Source: Chalciporus piperatus (taxonomy: Eukaryota > Basidiomycota > Agaricomycetes > Boletales > Boletaceae). Taken from it: 64,000 nt of DNA. The stretch is from positions 744,001 through 808,000 of the forward strand of contig JBBPTG010000003.1 in assembly GCA_038093975.1 (NCBI GenBank). Reading direction: 5' to 3'. Shown here piece after piece: positions 44,431 through 58,782 of this stretch. The notes under the pieces are model-generated. The model saw only the letters and a program-made list of their open reading frames with translations. It was not told the origin of the DNA and made no database searches. Each line of letters starts with the position of its first letter. The stretch's first letter is position 1. The translations under genes and the position numbers were made by a program.

Positions 44431-45599
44431 TTGGACGAGTCGTATCGCAAGGCGGGGAAGATGGATCTCTCTTCTTTCTCCACCCCTTTCGATCCGCGAA
44501 GCCTCGGGATTCACGATCAGGTCTTCAAAGCTTTGCTCACTGAGAGCCACGGCACAATGGAAATGGAGCTGTATAAGTTGAACGTCTACGGCGAGTAATA
44601 TCCACTACAGTGTATGGCGCACGGCCCTCACAACTACCAGGACCGGGGGATTTCTTCACGGCCCACCAAGACACCCCTCGAAGCAAGGAGATGTTCGGTT
44701 CCTTGGTTGTCGTCCTCCCTACTACGCACGAGGGCGGTCAACTCGTGCTCCGTCAAGAGGACAAAGAGTGGACCATGGACTTCGCAGACCAGTTCTCTGC
44801 CGCTAATGAACCCTCTGTTTGCTTCGTCGCCTTCTTTGGTGACGTCGAGCACGAATTCTTGCCCGTCACCTCGGGCTATCGAGTAACTCTCACTTACAAC
44901 CTCTTCCACAAACCTTCGCACCTCACTAGCGCTTCACGCATCCCCACTCCAGTCCATCAAAAACTGAAGCAGGCAATCGTTGAAGTCCTACATGACCCAT
45001 CTCGACTGCCGAACGGTGGTTACCTCGGCTTCGGTCTCGTCCATCAGTATGTCTACACTAGAAGCGAACCAGTCACGTCCTTGATGGATCAGCTGAAAGG
45101 AGCTGATCGCGCTCTCGCCAACGTCTGCGACGATCTCGGATTGCATTACTGCCTGAAGCTAGTCTATCGATTATCGTTTAGTTTGGCATCCCCACGAATC
45201 GACCTCATCTCCGACTACAGACTCCCTGACAAAGGCTACAATGATCTGGACTCCCAGGCCGAATCCTGGGAATTCTTAAAAGCGTCTCTCCGACACGCGA
45301 CCATCGATCAAGTTGAAGGCGTCGAGCTCGTCGGATCTCAGAACAAGTTAGACATCAGGATCGCTCACTGGCTTGACGCTGACGCTGACGATAAGTTCAA
45401 GCGTCGGTTTCCGTTCTTGAAGCCATTTTATCGAGAACCTGTCACTGAAGTGTTGGAGATGACGCGGATGAAGTCTTCAGTTGGTGTCAACACAACGTTT
45501 ATGGCCCATGGTAACGAGGCACAGTTGGTGTACTTCTACGGGGCTGCTTGTATGTTCGTCGCCATTGACAAGGCGGAGGTACGCATTCCCTCTGCGTAG
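44431..45599 (+). pseudogene. 2OG-Fe(II) oxygenase copy 3, 5'-truncated
   Basis: Similarity to copies 1 and 2 begins abruptly inside exon 2 at LDESYRKAGKMDLSSF; exon 1 and the first third of exon 2 are missing. Exon 2 ends at a GC donor (G|GCGAGT where copy 1 has GTGAGT), which can still splice. Exon 3 (44641-45599) is fully open and keeps AHQDTP, FGDVEHEF and SGYRV, so all metal and 2-oxoglutarate ligands survive. Without the N-terminus and promoter it is probably not functional. It is in the opposite orientation to copies 1 and 2 and is followed by a DUF6593 remnant, like copy 1. Confidence 0.8.
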
Positions 45600-45751
45600 T
45601 ACATCGGCGTTGTTCTCTTAGACCTTGTGATCTTTTTGAATGCAGTTGCTGTATAGCTGAGAGCAGCAGCTACATTATGTCACTTCGTAAACGCCGTGGG
45701 TCAACCAACCCTTGGAGCTCTTGAACTTGCACACCACTATCCACATCAAGG

Positions 45752-46030
45752 ATGCTCGGACTCATTCTATCCTCTCAGCTGGTGCACAATACCATCATGT
45801 CGAGTGAAATTATGAGTGGTCAAGTCCTCTACAAGGTGTCTCACTTGGCACTCAAACTCTCTGTGTCCCCCGGAACGACGACAATTCAGAAGATCACACC
45901 GAACGATGATCCCATGGACATGCGAGACCAGTTCAAGGTGATGGCCGAAATAGAATGAGACAGTTCGATATTCAGGTTCAATGGTCTGAGTCAGGAACTA
46001 GGCGGACGAGTTAATTCCTCGGCATGGAAC
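45752..46030 (+). pseudogene. DUF6593-type remnant
   Basis: MLGLILSSQLVHNTIMSS, QVLYKVSH, TTTIQKITPNDDPMDMRDQFK and AEIE match the DUF6593 copy at 21.1-21.46 kb, then a TGA (about 45956) replaces the EIEWH Trp codon because a few bases are lost. Downstream nucleotides to about 46030 (gatattcaggttcaatgg, acgagttaattcctcggcatgg) still match the other copy. No C-terminal exons are recognised beyond. Confidence 0.75.
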
Positions 46031-46774
46031 CACTAGACGGAATTGGTTGTCATTCAGACGAGGAAAGGTGCTAATGAAGGGGCGATGGTAGACTCCTCGG
46101 AAGCAATAGTTAGCAACTACTGGAAAATGCGCAATCGGAACAAGAAGAAAGCTTACACGCAGACCGACTTGATATAAACCTTCAAGTTCTGACAGGGACT
46201 TACGGTCTATCTCAGCCTCGTTGCGAAGCAGTCGAGTCACATCTTCATCCTCGACTGCGAGAAGAGTCATACTCGATCCTCATATGATGATCTCGCTCGT
46301 CTCCGATTCCGCAATCGCTCGCGATCAGGTCGGTACCTAAGGCTTCTCGAGACAGTCATTTCGGTTGCTCGTTCGGAAATGCCAGCGACCAGACACCGAC
46401 TACTTCCCTACTTGGTTCGATGCCTCTGTCCGGCGAGCAAGTTTTTAGGCAGGCCAGCACACAGAATCAGATGTGGAGTATGTTATGAATCCCCACGAGT
46501 GAAAATAGGAATACTTATGTCGTTCTCAAATATGCTCAGCTCGTTTCTTGGTTAGGGGGATACTTTAAGTCCTATGAGAGGGTAGCGATACATCACTTAC
46601 GCCGTGTCATCATACACAGGTTGGCAGCGATATTACGACACTAGTGCCACGTCAAAACTAGACCAATTAGCTTTTGAATTACTTTCAGTATTCTCATCTT
46701 GCGAGAAAAGCGATGTGATCGCGATCTGCTGCCCGTGCGGCGTGCGGGAGTCGAATCCCGGGGCTTTGAAGAAG
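46031..46774. other. Intergenic before the monooxygenase
   Basis: A minus-strand open stretch (45998-46270, MTLLAVEDEDVTRLL) overlaps the DUF6593 remnant and shows no motif. I regard it as chance. No other gene. Confidence 0.35.
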
Positions 46775-46780
46775 TATAAA
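46775..46780 (+). promoter_or_regulatory. TATA box of the Baeyer-Villiger monooxygenase gene
   Basis: tataaa within 'gaagtataaaacccc', 84 bp upstream of the ATG at 46864. Confidence 0.5.
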
Positions 46781-46860
46781 ACCCCCTACAAACGCAGTCA
46801 GAAGGCAGAGCGCAAACAATCACCTGAACCCCGTACCAGTGAAGACGATACTGGCATTGA

Positions 46861-48838
<1,978 letters not shown>

Positions 48839-49692
48839 GTACTTGGCTTCACGGACTATGTGCGTGTGGGTACCATGGGAAGAGTCTGTTATTCTGAGTT
48901 CGATTGCGAAATGTATTCTGAATCTGGTCATTGAGTAGGGTGTCTCCTGCTTTACTACACTGTTGTTAGTGGTTCGCAGTCCGAACAGCCTCCCGGCGGT
49001 AAGCTATCCACTTCGGTGAGCCACACAACATGCCACCGGCACGGTGAAAGGGAACTCGCCCAGAGGTGAGTGTCCTCATCCGCGTACAGATTCAACTTCA
49101 ACCATTGCTCCACAGCCGGCACCAGCCCTTATGCACAAGGACCAACGAACCAAACATCTCTTTACTTCGTGGAGTATCTTGGCGTGCTCTGAAAAGGTCG
49201 CCCAGACTCGGACCTGGAGCATAGTCAGTATCATGCTGGGACGTTTCATCACGATGGCATGCCATGTTGGGCTCGGCGAGTTCGGGAGGTCATCATGACC
49301 ATCGGCGCTCGTTTTGTTAGGCGTTGAGCCCTTTGATGGGCGGTCCGGGGACCCCGATAAGATAGGTGTGAGACTGGCTGCATAATGAAGCTACGCGGTT
49401 TTGGCCATTTCCTGGCACAAGACCAGAATGCATGGCCATGCGAGACAAACTGGAAACCAGATCGGAAGTTGAGAGAAGTTGATGTCCCTATGATAGACTT
49501 GAAGCTGCTCGGCCCAAGGAACAAAGTTCAAGTACATACCCAATTGGCCTCCTTTGGTACCGAAGCTGGCTACTAGTACTTCCCTGCTAGTCCATAGAAG
49601 CTGTGAGTGGGCAAATAGGATCAAACACATGCTAGTCACCACCACCATGGGCAGCCAGCTCGGTTCGCTAAGTTGATCACGCCGCTCACAAA
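48839..49692. other. Intergenic with a 2OG gene relic
   Basis: Apart from the relic at 49.14-49.24 kb, no gene is supported. A long minus-strand open stretch (49391-49759) overlaps the start of the next gene and has no recognisable motif. Confidence 0.4.
49141..49237 (-). pseudogene. Relic of a 2OG oxygenase (about 97 bp)
   Basis: On the minus strand this matches the intron 2 end and exon 3 start of copies 1-3: the AHQDTP region, MFGS and the acceptor-side 'catagt..gcatcatgct' intron sequence, with about 85% identity by eye and a ~6-bp insertion. No other part of the gene is present nearby. It is the fourth trace of this gene in the window. Confidence 0.7.
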
Positions 49693-51111
49693 ATGGCCTC
49701 CACAGAGAAATTACTGGCAGATGTCGGCAAGCCAGGCATTCTTGCGCGCGCCAGGTCATTCTTTGCTGTCCTGGGTGGTGTCTATGTCGTCGTCGTGCTG
49801 CTCCTGATGGTACCCTTCATTCAGTCCAAGTGAGCAGGACCGATACTCTGCCGTGGTGACGAACAACTCACGCTTGACTTGTTGAAAGCTTCGTGTATAT
49901 GCATGCATTGAAATTGCCGTTCCACGCCCGCTTCGATGAACCGGAGCGTTATGGCTTGGCACGTCAGTCATTGTGAATCCTCGTGTCCATCCCAGTGCTC
50001 ACATAGCTGATCTGTAGCTGGAAAGACCTCCAATTTCAAGTTAACAACCTCTGACAACTACACGCTCGGAGCGTGGTTCATTCTCTCCGATTCTTTGTAC
50101 CAATCTCTACCATTCCCTCCCTCTCCCTCTGCTGCTGCGGAGAATCTGTCCACAGCTCTCAAATCCCGTCCCACTATGATATTTTTCCATGGAAATGCTG
50201 CCACTCGCGCTCTCCCAGTGCGAATTCAACAGTACATTTCATTCACCGCAAGATTGCAAACCAACGTGTTGGCAATCGATTATCGCGGATTCGCAGACAG
50301 CCAGGGGTCACCGAGCGAACATGGTCTTGCAACAGACGCGCGCGCTGCATGGGACTGGTTGGTGGCTAATGGGGCAAACCCGCAGGATATCCTCATCGTC
50401 GGACATAGTTTGGGCACGGCGGTCGCTTCGTCACTCGCTGTGTCACTGTCCGAAGAAAGTACCAGGTTTCGGGGACTGGTGTTGATGTCCCCCTTTTCGT
50501 CGATGTATACCCTTGTGGATACATATCACATCTTTGGTCTGTTCCCGGTGATGATGCCGTTGACCATGATTCCTCATGCAGCTAGTGAGTTATCTCTCGA
50601 CCGTGTCAGTTACATGTCAAGGGTCAACAATGCACAGAATTCTACAAGACATTCCTTCAGCATAAATTTGATACGTTGTCGATCATTACCGTAAGCTTCT
50701 CTGTTCCTTGTTATCTTTCGACCCACACGTTGACGTTCGTTGCAGAAAGTCAAAGTGCCCGTGTTGCTAGTCCACGCGGAAAACGACTGGGATATCTCTC
50801 ACACTCACTCAGATGCCATCTTTGACGCCCTCATGGCGCCCTACCTTCCATCAGTGGACCTACCACCTCGTGATCCGATTTCATGGACGAGAGAGCGATG
50901 GGAAACGTATCAGTCACAGGTGGCAGCAAAGCGGGGGGCACGAGAGTCACTGTTGACTCGGGTGAATATGCCCAACTTTGGTGTGATGGACACATTCGCA
51001 GAGTCAGGGGAGACGATCGTGCTTTTGAAGACCCTAAGAGGGTCTCATAACGAGGTTGGCACGCTCGAAGGGACACAGGAGGTGATGCGAAATGTGTTTT
51101 CCCTACGGTGA
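49693..51111 (+). CDS. Alpha/beta hydrolase, ABHD12-like (monoacylglycerol lipase type)
   Basis: Start ATG 49693: MASTEKLLADVGKPG, then a membrane anchor (FFAVLGGVYVVVVLLLMVPF), joined through short introns to FVYMHALKLPFHARFDEPERYGL and PGKTSNFKLTTSDNYTLGAW. The hydrolase core has the oxyanion strand MIFFHGNAA, a DYRGFADSQG strand, the nucleophile elbow GHSLG (catalytic Ser), the acid in VHAENDWDI and the His in GSHNEVG. All three catalytic residues are therefore present. One intron separates PHAA from FYKTFLQHKF. ABHD12-type enzymes hydrolyse monoacylglycerols or lysophospholipids at internal membranes. Ends at TGA 51109-51111. Confidence 0.85.
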
Positions 51112-51366
51112 CCAATCGATACGATGCCCAAGAGCTACGAAGTTCTAGCCGGAAATTCATCCCCCTAAGTGATTAATGCCAATTAGTAAAGCTTAGTAGT
51201 CTTTAGTTGAAGCTCAGTCGGTAATTGAATGCTTTGCTGTGCTTCGTAAGAAAAGCTGACGCTAAGAAAGGAGGTATCGTGCCCTTCGCGATCGGGCTCT
51301 TCGGATGAACGTTGATGAACGTTCAATGGAATCAATCCTATACGGATTACAACTCGCCAATATCAA
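51112..51366. other. Spacer upstream of the phytochrome gene
   Basis: About 250 bp with no gene. Likely 3' end of the hydrolase and promoter of the phytochrome. Confidence 0.3.
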
Positions 51367-54300
51367 ATGAAACCTTCATGGGCTTTCGAACACGACGAAC
51401 CCCCGCCCATGGTTTCTTCTGATGGTCATGTCGAAGGTGAGGCAAGCTCGAGATAGCTCACAAAATCCTCAGACCGGGGCGGAGGAACACGGTCTGCAAC
51501 GACCACCCATCCTCTCGGAGTCTTCATCCTTCGTGTACCCGACACGGTCACTTTTGAGCGGTATTCGTCCAGCTCCTAGCAGACAGTAAGGGCTTGTTTC
51601 ATTGCTCATGCTTTCCCCTCACTCAATTCTGTCTTCGTCGCAGACACAGCTCAAAGCTTGATTTCCAACTTGAAGGTTTGCCGACGGGGAGTGTCGTCGG
51701 TTCTAGTTCAGACCACACGTCCGACCCTCTCATTGATATCTCGCGTCAATCCCATGGGGCTCCTTTCGACAAACGGCGGCCCTATCCCAACATTGGAGGC
51801 ACTTCCATCGGGACATCTTGTATCGCAGGGCCAACAGGAGAAGCCATCCTGCTTCGGTGTCCTGATTCTCCAAGTCCTTCCTTCCATTCAAGCGCTCTAC
51901 CTCCCGCTCACTTCTCCGAAGTCGCTGCAGCCGCTTTTTCGGATAAAACCTCGCTGGGAGCTCCGCTCACCCTCGGCCCAAGTGCACGCGAAGCGGAAAG
52001 TATGGACGCAACTCGGAGAGAACGAACCTCGAGTCAATTGTCTGACCTGGGTTATGTTCACCTGCCTTCGTTGACGCGATCGACGGACGAGGTTGTGAAC
52101 GCCTGGGTTCAATCAACAGCAGTTGGTTCCGAGGAGCTACTTGATACGTCTTTAGACACACCCACTGAGATGGATCGTCAACCGGAACGACACACGACCT
52201 CAAGGTACACACATGTCGAAAGCAAAGATGGTCACCATGTCGTCACGGGACACGATAGTGTCATGACGAGATGTGAAGATGAGGTAGCATACATCCATTT
52301 CACTGTAATATTTAGACTAACCTCTTCGAAAGCCCATTAGGTCCCCTGCAGCCGTACAAGGTTTCGGTGTTCTCGTCGTTGTAGACGAAGACGAAGAAGC
52401 TGGATTGTTAGTTGTTCGCCAAGTATCAGAGGCAAGTCATTAATGCTCGTAAGGAGGAGAGTTTCGTTGACTTCTCCATAGAACGCTTCGACGATTCTAG
52501 GTTTATCTCCAGCGTATCTGTTTTCCTTGCAATGTTTCACAGACACCCTGCCCGAGGCGCAAGCAAACATACTTTGGGACAACATTCAATTTCTCGACGA
52601 GCCACAAAATGGCACCGGAGACCAAGAGCACAACCCGCACGTCTTTCTGCTCGCGGGATGGGGCGAGCCGGGGAGCGGGAGTGCGACGTCTCACGAATCA
52701 CGCGGCTTTGACGATCGGAGGTCATGGACTTGTTGGTGCGCGTTACATCGTCCACCGGGTTCGGACTCCGGCTCTCCCGTAAAGGGTTTGATTATTCTCG
52801 AGTTTGAACTCGAAAAGGATGCCATAAACCCTCTCTATCCAGTCATCTCGTCCCCAACAAAGGAGTTAGTTTCTCCGGATAGCCCGCTTGGAAGCGACTC
52901 CAGCGGTTCATCGAGCGATAGCCTGTTCTCAACGGGATGTGTCGAGGAGAGCGTACGGAAAGCTTTGTTGCAAGATCGATCTCTGTCGGCGTTCGCTCCC
53001 GAGGACGAGGAAGATCAGTGGAAACCCGCTATCGAAGATGTTGTCGAGAGCACGACGAATCATGCGAAGCCTATTCCTGCGCTAGAGAGGATGAGACGAA
53101 CTTCATCCGACGCTGGATCTCCTTCTCGAGGAACTCGCCGACGAGGGAATGGTATGAGACAAGGTGGCGCGGACTCCGCGGGTGTAGGGGTCATGGACCT
53201 CTTCTCAGTCATGAACCAGATCAATGAACAACTTGGGGCCACTTCGGATCTGGAGACGTTCTTGAAGGTCACCGTGGGCATTATCAAGGACCTGACGCAG
53301 TTTCACCGCGTCATGGTTTATCAGTTCGATGAAGAGTGGAATGGGGAGGTGGTTTCGGAATTGGTGGATTGGGATCGGTCTCGAGATTTGTACAAGGGAT
53401 TGCATTTTCCGGCGTCTGACATCCCAGCGCAAGTGAGTTCGAGTTTGCTTCGATTTGGTAATGTACTAACCATTGGCGATGTTCGGTTTCCTTAGGCAAG
53501 ACAGTTGTATGCGATCAGTGAGTCTCGAGTCGACTGTTCGTCTTCGGAGGCTGATGAGTGACAACAGATACGGTTCGTATGTTATACGACCGTGCGCAGA
53601 CGACGGCTCGTCTCGTCGTGCGGGATAAATCTGATCTTGAGGTACCTCTGGTGGGTCAATTATCATCACTAGGTGTCATTCAACTGAGTCAACTTCGCTT
53701 AGAACATGACACATTCGTATTTACGGGCTATGAGTCCTATTCATCTTCAATGTAAATCTCTTCCGTTCGTTCACCTCCTCCCTGCTAAGCTCGCATATAG
53801 ATCTAGAAAATATGGGCGTGAAAGCTTCTTTGTCTGTAGTGAGTCTGTCAACCATCTTGTTGATGTTAACGCATACTGACGTGAACAGTCGATTATGGCT
53901 TCTGGGTCTTTGTGGGGTTTGATTGCGTGTCACTCGTATGGTCAACATGGCATGCGAGTCTCGTTTCCCGTACGCCAAATGCTCCGCTTGATCAGTCAAA
54001 CCATTTCTCGCAACATCGAGCGCTTCAGCTATGCTCGGCGTCTTCAGACCAGGAAATTGGTATGCGCTTCTGACTCTATCGATCCCTAGTGGTTTAATTC
54101 ATGTAGTTCCAGATGCATTCTATACCGCAAGCACCTTCAGGTACCCACATCGTGGCGAATGAGGACGATCTGCTTGAGATTTTCGACGCAGATTATGCGG
54201 TGCTCGTCATTGGCGAGGGGGCCAAGGTCATTGGTCCTAACTTGCATGGGCAGGAGATACTGATAGTCGCGGAATACCTGCGCATGAAGCAATTTGAGTA

Positions 54301-56597
54301 AGTGTTGTCTTTACCTTTTGCTCTGCAGGACCCTCACTTTATATCATCTTAGCACGATTCAAGTCTCTCAAGCTGTCACTCACGATTTCCGCGATCTAAG
54401 GCTGTCCACAGGTCTTTCTGTGATCGCTGGGCTGCTCTATGTCCCGTTATCCTCCGACGGAAAAGATTTCATCGTACTGCTCCGCAAGGGTCAACCGCGC
54501 AATGTCCGATGGGCTGGTCGATCGAATAAAGCCCAGGGAAGCAGTCTGGAACCACGAAAGTCTTTCAGGACGTGGTCCGAGTCCATTGCAGGACGTTCGC
54601 GTGCTTGGACAGACGAAGAAATCGAGACGGCTAGTATTCTATCATTGGTGTACGGCAAGGTGAGGGTGTTCCATGCCACTGAGGAACATCGATTTGACCT
54701 TTCTGATCCATGCAGTTTATCGAAGTGTGGAGACAGAAAGAGTGTGCGATGCAAGCGACGAATCTTACGAATATTCTACTCTCTAATGCCAGTCATGAAG
54801 GTATGTGTCAGTGTGCTGTTGTATCTGTTCACTGTGCACTCAAATATCTCTTTTTACAGTCCGGACGCCTCTTAATCATATCATAAAGTGAGTATCTTGA
54901 GTCATTGCGTAGAGGGTTCGTAATTGAATGCGGGTGTAGTTATCTGGAGATGGCCATGGATGGGCCTCTGGATGTAACCGCTCGGGAGAATCTGTCAAGG
55001 TCATATACCGCGTCGAAGGTGTGCCCGTTTTTTTCGTCTTTCCGAGGTCCCATTTGTTCATTTCGTGCGCATAGCACCTCCTATTTACCATCAACGACCT
55101 GCTGGTTCGTCTTTCGCCATTCCAGTCGGAGGTTATTGTCTGACCGTCCCACTACAGGACTTGACCCGTCTGGAACAAAATAACCAAGTCCCCTTGGCAG
55201 AACCGTTTGATCTGCGATCTGCGATTGAAGAGTGTGTTCGAATTTACCAAAACGAGGCGAAGCGAATAGGGATCGAGTTTATCTTGAACGTCGAAGATGG
55301 ACCGCAGGGAGTAATTGGTGATGCTACGAAGATCATGACTGTCGTCGCCAACCTCACGGGCAACGCATGTACGTCATTCTCTTCCTTTCTATTATTCATC
55401 TTAAGACTTGGGATGGTTCGACAGTAAAACACACGACGAAAGGCTCTGTGACAGTGCAATGTCGACGTCAGGATGATCCAGAGAACACCCATCTCTGTGA
55501 TCCTTCTCAAACCGCCATCGAGATCATCGTTTCCGACACTGGATGTGGTATACCAAGTGATAAACTCGAAAGCATATTCCGCGAGTTTGAGCAAGTCGAG
55601 TCTGAAGACAAGAGTCGGAGTCTTGTCCCCGGCGTCGGTAAGAGCTACTTTCCACCACCACGACCATATGAGATTCACTGATTGAACTGGTAGGTCTGGA
55701 TCTGGCGGTGGTGGTACGGATCGTTTCACAACTCGGAGGCCAGCTGCGTGTTACTTCCCAGGTTGGGACCGGGAGTCGGTTTTCGTTCATTATTCCACTG
55801 CGGTTGGAATCCACCTCGTCAGAGTCTAGTTCTGAGACCTACAGGGTAACATCTCGAATGGATTCACAGGCGCAAGAGATCCTGCCCGTCGACTTGGCTG
55901 ACACGGTCAAGGATGGGTTGGAAATCATTTCACCAGTGGCAGGTCGTGCCAACCTCCCCAATACGGCACCGATACAACCGAACATGAAAACTCCACGAAG
56001 TAGTTTACCCCTGCATGAGACCGGACTCCGAATTCTCATCGTCGAGGCAAGTAGTCTCATCTTTTCGCCTACTCCAAGCTCATTCCGTTCCAGGATAATG
56101 ATGTCAACCGTAAGGTCCTCACGAAGAGGTTGCAGATGGATGGCCACACTGTTTTGTGGAGCGCCAATGGTCGAGAGGCCATTGACAGCGTCGAGTCAGA
56201 TCGTGATTTCGACTGCATCTTCATGGATATCATGTACGTTTTCCTGTCGTCCTTGCGCGTTTTAAGCTTAGCGAGGCCACTCTTTAGGATGCCGATCTTG
56301 AACGGTTTTGAATCTACCGAACGAATCCGGGAGATAGAGTGCAAAGCACCACTCCCCACTGAGAATAACCATTCGATTGAGGCTAATGCACGAATACCCA
56401 TTTTCGCCGTCTCTGCGTCGTTGCCAGAACGAGAACGTACCGAGCTTATCCGTCATGGCTTCGATGGCTGGATTTTGAAGCCAATCAATTTTTCTCGACT
56501 GCGTGTGTTGCTTGCGGGTATCACAGATCCATCGCAGCGGCAAGCGAACGTCTACTCTCCTGGGTGTAACTGGGGATTGGGAGGCTGGCTTCGATGA
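51367..56597 (+). CDS. Phytochrome hybrid histidine kinase
   Basis: Red/far-red photoreceptor with a two-component kinase, about 1,450 aa in some 17 exons. The start is taken at MKPSWAFEHDEPPPMV (51367). Order: disordered N-terminus; PAS with the bilin-binding Cys in RCEDE, continuing across an intron to PIRSPAAVQGFGVLVV; GAF with FHRVMVYQFDEEWNGEVV and PASDIPAQ; PHY with the tongue motif EPRKSF; HisKA with the H-box SNASHE joined by an intron to VRTPLNHIINYLEM; HATPase with VVANLTGNAVKHT (N-box), DTGCGI, IFREFEQ and a GLDLAVV block; receiver ending with ILIVED, MDIM and FAVSAS, then the KPI loop. Bilin-binding Cys, phospho-His and a likely phospho-Asp are all present, so a working receptor is likely. 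The upstream exon between 51435 and 51470 is less certain. Confidence 0.92.
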
Positions 56598-56868
56598 TTC
56601 GTTGCTGGGTTACCTTTCGTTTCGTATATGCGAGTGTCCGTCTTTTTTGGGCTTTTGGTCTTGTAAACTACTGGGCTTTTGAGGGTCGGGGTCTGCTCGA
56701 GTTTAAAATTACACTGTATTTGTTGCATCACATCATCGGTAGCGTACAACATCACTATATCTTGCCCATCTTCAATGCATCGCATATACATTCGCATGCG
56801 CGACACACGTGTTTCTTCCTTCATCCACGTCCAGCATAAGGAGCGCCAGTCGCCCTAGACGGAAGTAG
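56598..56868. other. Short spacer between convergent genes
   Basis: No gene seen; 3' regions of the phytochrome and the dehydrogenase. Confidence 0.3.
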
Positions 56869-57950
56869 TTAGTAAATGTTTCTGACGCAATTGGACGCCA
56901 GGAACACCCACATGATGTTGAATTCCAACACGGTCACCGAGTTAGGGAGACTCGCGATGTGAACGAGGGTTTGGGCGACGTGTATGGGGTCGAATGTGGG
57001 TTCGGCGACGCGTCGTCCGTCTGGTTGGAGTGCACCGAGGGTGTGTCCAGCTGCCATGCTGGTGTGTGCGTTGCCTGTATATCAGAGTGTGAGCCGATAT
57101 TCTTAGGTGAGGACGAAGGAAGAGTAAATGTGTAGGAACGGAATAGAAGGGACTCACCAATGTCAATTTGGGTCACCGAGATGTCGAACTTGCGACCTTC
57201 GATGGCGGAAGATTTCGTCAAACCTGACACGGCGTGTTTCGAGCAGGCGTATGCAGCCGAGTGCGGTCTTGGGACGTGTGCGGCCAGGGAGCCGTTGTTG
57301 ATGATTCTACCTATCAACAGAATATTCAGGTTACACCGATGAGGATGGTTAAACCGAGTGGCAGGAGAAACGATTGTCGCTCGAGAGGAAACCACGAAAT
57401 TGTGTATGGACGCTTACTTACCTCCCGTGGGCGTTTGTGATTTGTAGATTCTGAACGCCTCGCGAGTGCAGAGGAAAGATGCGATGAGGTTGACGTTCAC
57501 GACCGAAGTGAAGAGTTCGAGGGGCATTTCCTCGATCGGGTGTGCCTTATCGGACATGCCAGCGTTCTTCATGTCGAAGTTCCAATCAGGACAGAGCTCA
57601 AAATGTCGAAGTGTGTACTCACGTTGAACAACAAATCAAGTCTTCCGAATCGTGCGACAGTCTGCTCGAAGACGCTCTTGACGAACGCCTCGTTGGTGAT
57701 GTCACCATCGATGAGGAGAACGTTCTCAGGATTTGCACAGGCTGCTTTCGTCTCCTCGAGCTGTTCCAGACGGCGAGCAGTCAACGCCAGGCTCCATCCA
57801 GCAGCTGAGAGCGCGATAGCAGTGTGCCTTCCAATGCCTATTTGTTCAAGTTAGCTTTGACCGCCACCGACTCGGAAAAAGTGTTGTAAAGGACGATATT
57901 AAATCACCAGAGGAAGCACCAGTGATAATTGCAACTTTTACCGCCGACAT
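56869..57950 (-). CDS. Short-chain dehydrogenase/reductase (SDR)
   Basis: Starts at 57950 with [15 protein letters not shown]; an intron follows and the next exon begins [22 protein letters not shown]. The classical order is complete: TGASSGIG (NAD(P) Rossmann loop), D in IDGDIT, NAG near LLFN|AG, a Ser in NNGSLAAH, and YACSK (catalytic Tyr and Lys). The last exons, after QIDIG, encode [46 protein letters not shown] and end at about 56869. It is an NAD(P)-dependent oxidoreductase, about 260 aa, cytosolic; the substrate is not readable. The Arg after the first strand (TARR) favours NADP, as inference. Confidence 0.85.
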
Positions 57951-58332
57951 TGTGTTATGGAGGTGGATCTAGAGCCTGAAAGTGGGTGTCGATGTCAGAG
58001 GACCAAGAGTAATCGCCCTAGTAACGAATATCTGTAGGGCCATATCCATGACGTCCCGCATGACCTCGGATGCTACGGTTACGGAGTTCCGCCCCGGAGT
58101 AGAGAGGCTATACTTAGTCTCGATTTCTCGACCATACTTACAATGGCAAACTCAGATCGGGACGGACCTGTCGGACCAATGTCGGGCCTCATATGGCTCA
58201 GTTAACGCGAGTTCGCAGTCATCACAAGGGGTAGCTGTTCGTTAATGATATCATCGTCTGTTGCCACCCACTGTCGCTGATTTCGCCTGAGTAGATGGTA
58301 GGTCCTTCCAACACGACGTCGTCGCTCGATAG
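57951..58332. other. Intergenic; no supported gene
   Basis: A plus-strand open stretch (57982-58245) has no motif and no obvious splice pattern; I regard it as chance. Confidence 0.35.
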
Positions 58333-58611
58333 CTAGTCCTCCATGTCGACTTCGCCGTTCTCATCCTCCTCGAGAAGCAAGAACGAGAATTGGAATTTGG
58401 ATAAGTTTGCTTGCGATGGTGAAGTCGTAGAACGAGGGAAATTTTGAGCCTTTCGAGCAGCGAGCGAGATTTCGTTGACGCTTCCCAAACGGTAGTACCC
58501 ATTAGTGGTGATGCCGGCGACGAAGTCACAGAATCTGAAGAAGAATGGTTCCAGCTTCTTGTTGAGGTCTTCGGTTGGATCACCTGGATCACCGGAGGGG
58601 GCCTGCTTCAT
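58333..58611 (-). CDS. Small hypothetical protein, about 92 aa
   Basis: From ATG 58611: MKQAPSGDPGDPTEDLNKKLEPFFFRFCDFVAG, TNGYYRLGSVNEISLAARKAQ, and an acidic end (EEDENGEVDMED). The sequence is coherent and not low-complexity, but I do not recognise it. It could also be the 3' exon of a gene whose upstream exons I cannot identify. It lies between the SDR and the HET-type gene on the same strand. Confidence 0.4.
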   Translation of the reverse strand: MKQAPSGDPGDPTEDLNKKLEPFFFRFCDFVAGITTNGYYRLGSVNEISLAARKAQNFPRSTTSPSQANLSKFQFSFLLLEEDENGEVDMED

Positions 58612-58782
58612 GGCTCTTGAAAGAGAAGGCAGAAAACACACGCACAGGTAAGAACGTGATGAAGTAGAGGGGAGAAAAGAGGGTTACACGCATACATCGA
58701 ACATACACCGAGACTGACAGTACAGGTAAGTACATAGAACGCGGATCAAGCAAACCTATCACATCAAATACCACAGGAAATT

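Noticed and set aside
46735..46765. tRNA-like T-arm (gcgggagtcgaatcccg)
   Set aside because: Only a 4-bp stem with an 8-nt loop, and no D-arm, anticodon arm or acceptor pairing at the right distance on either strand.
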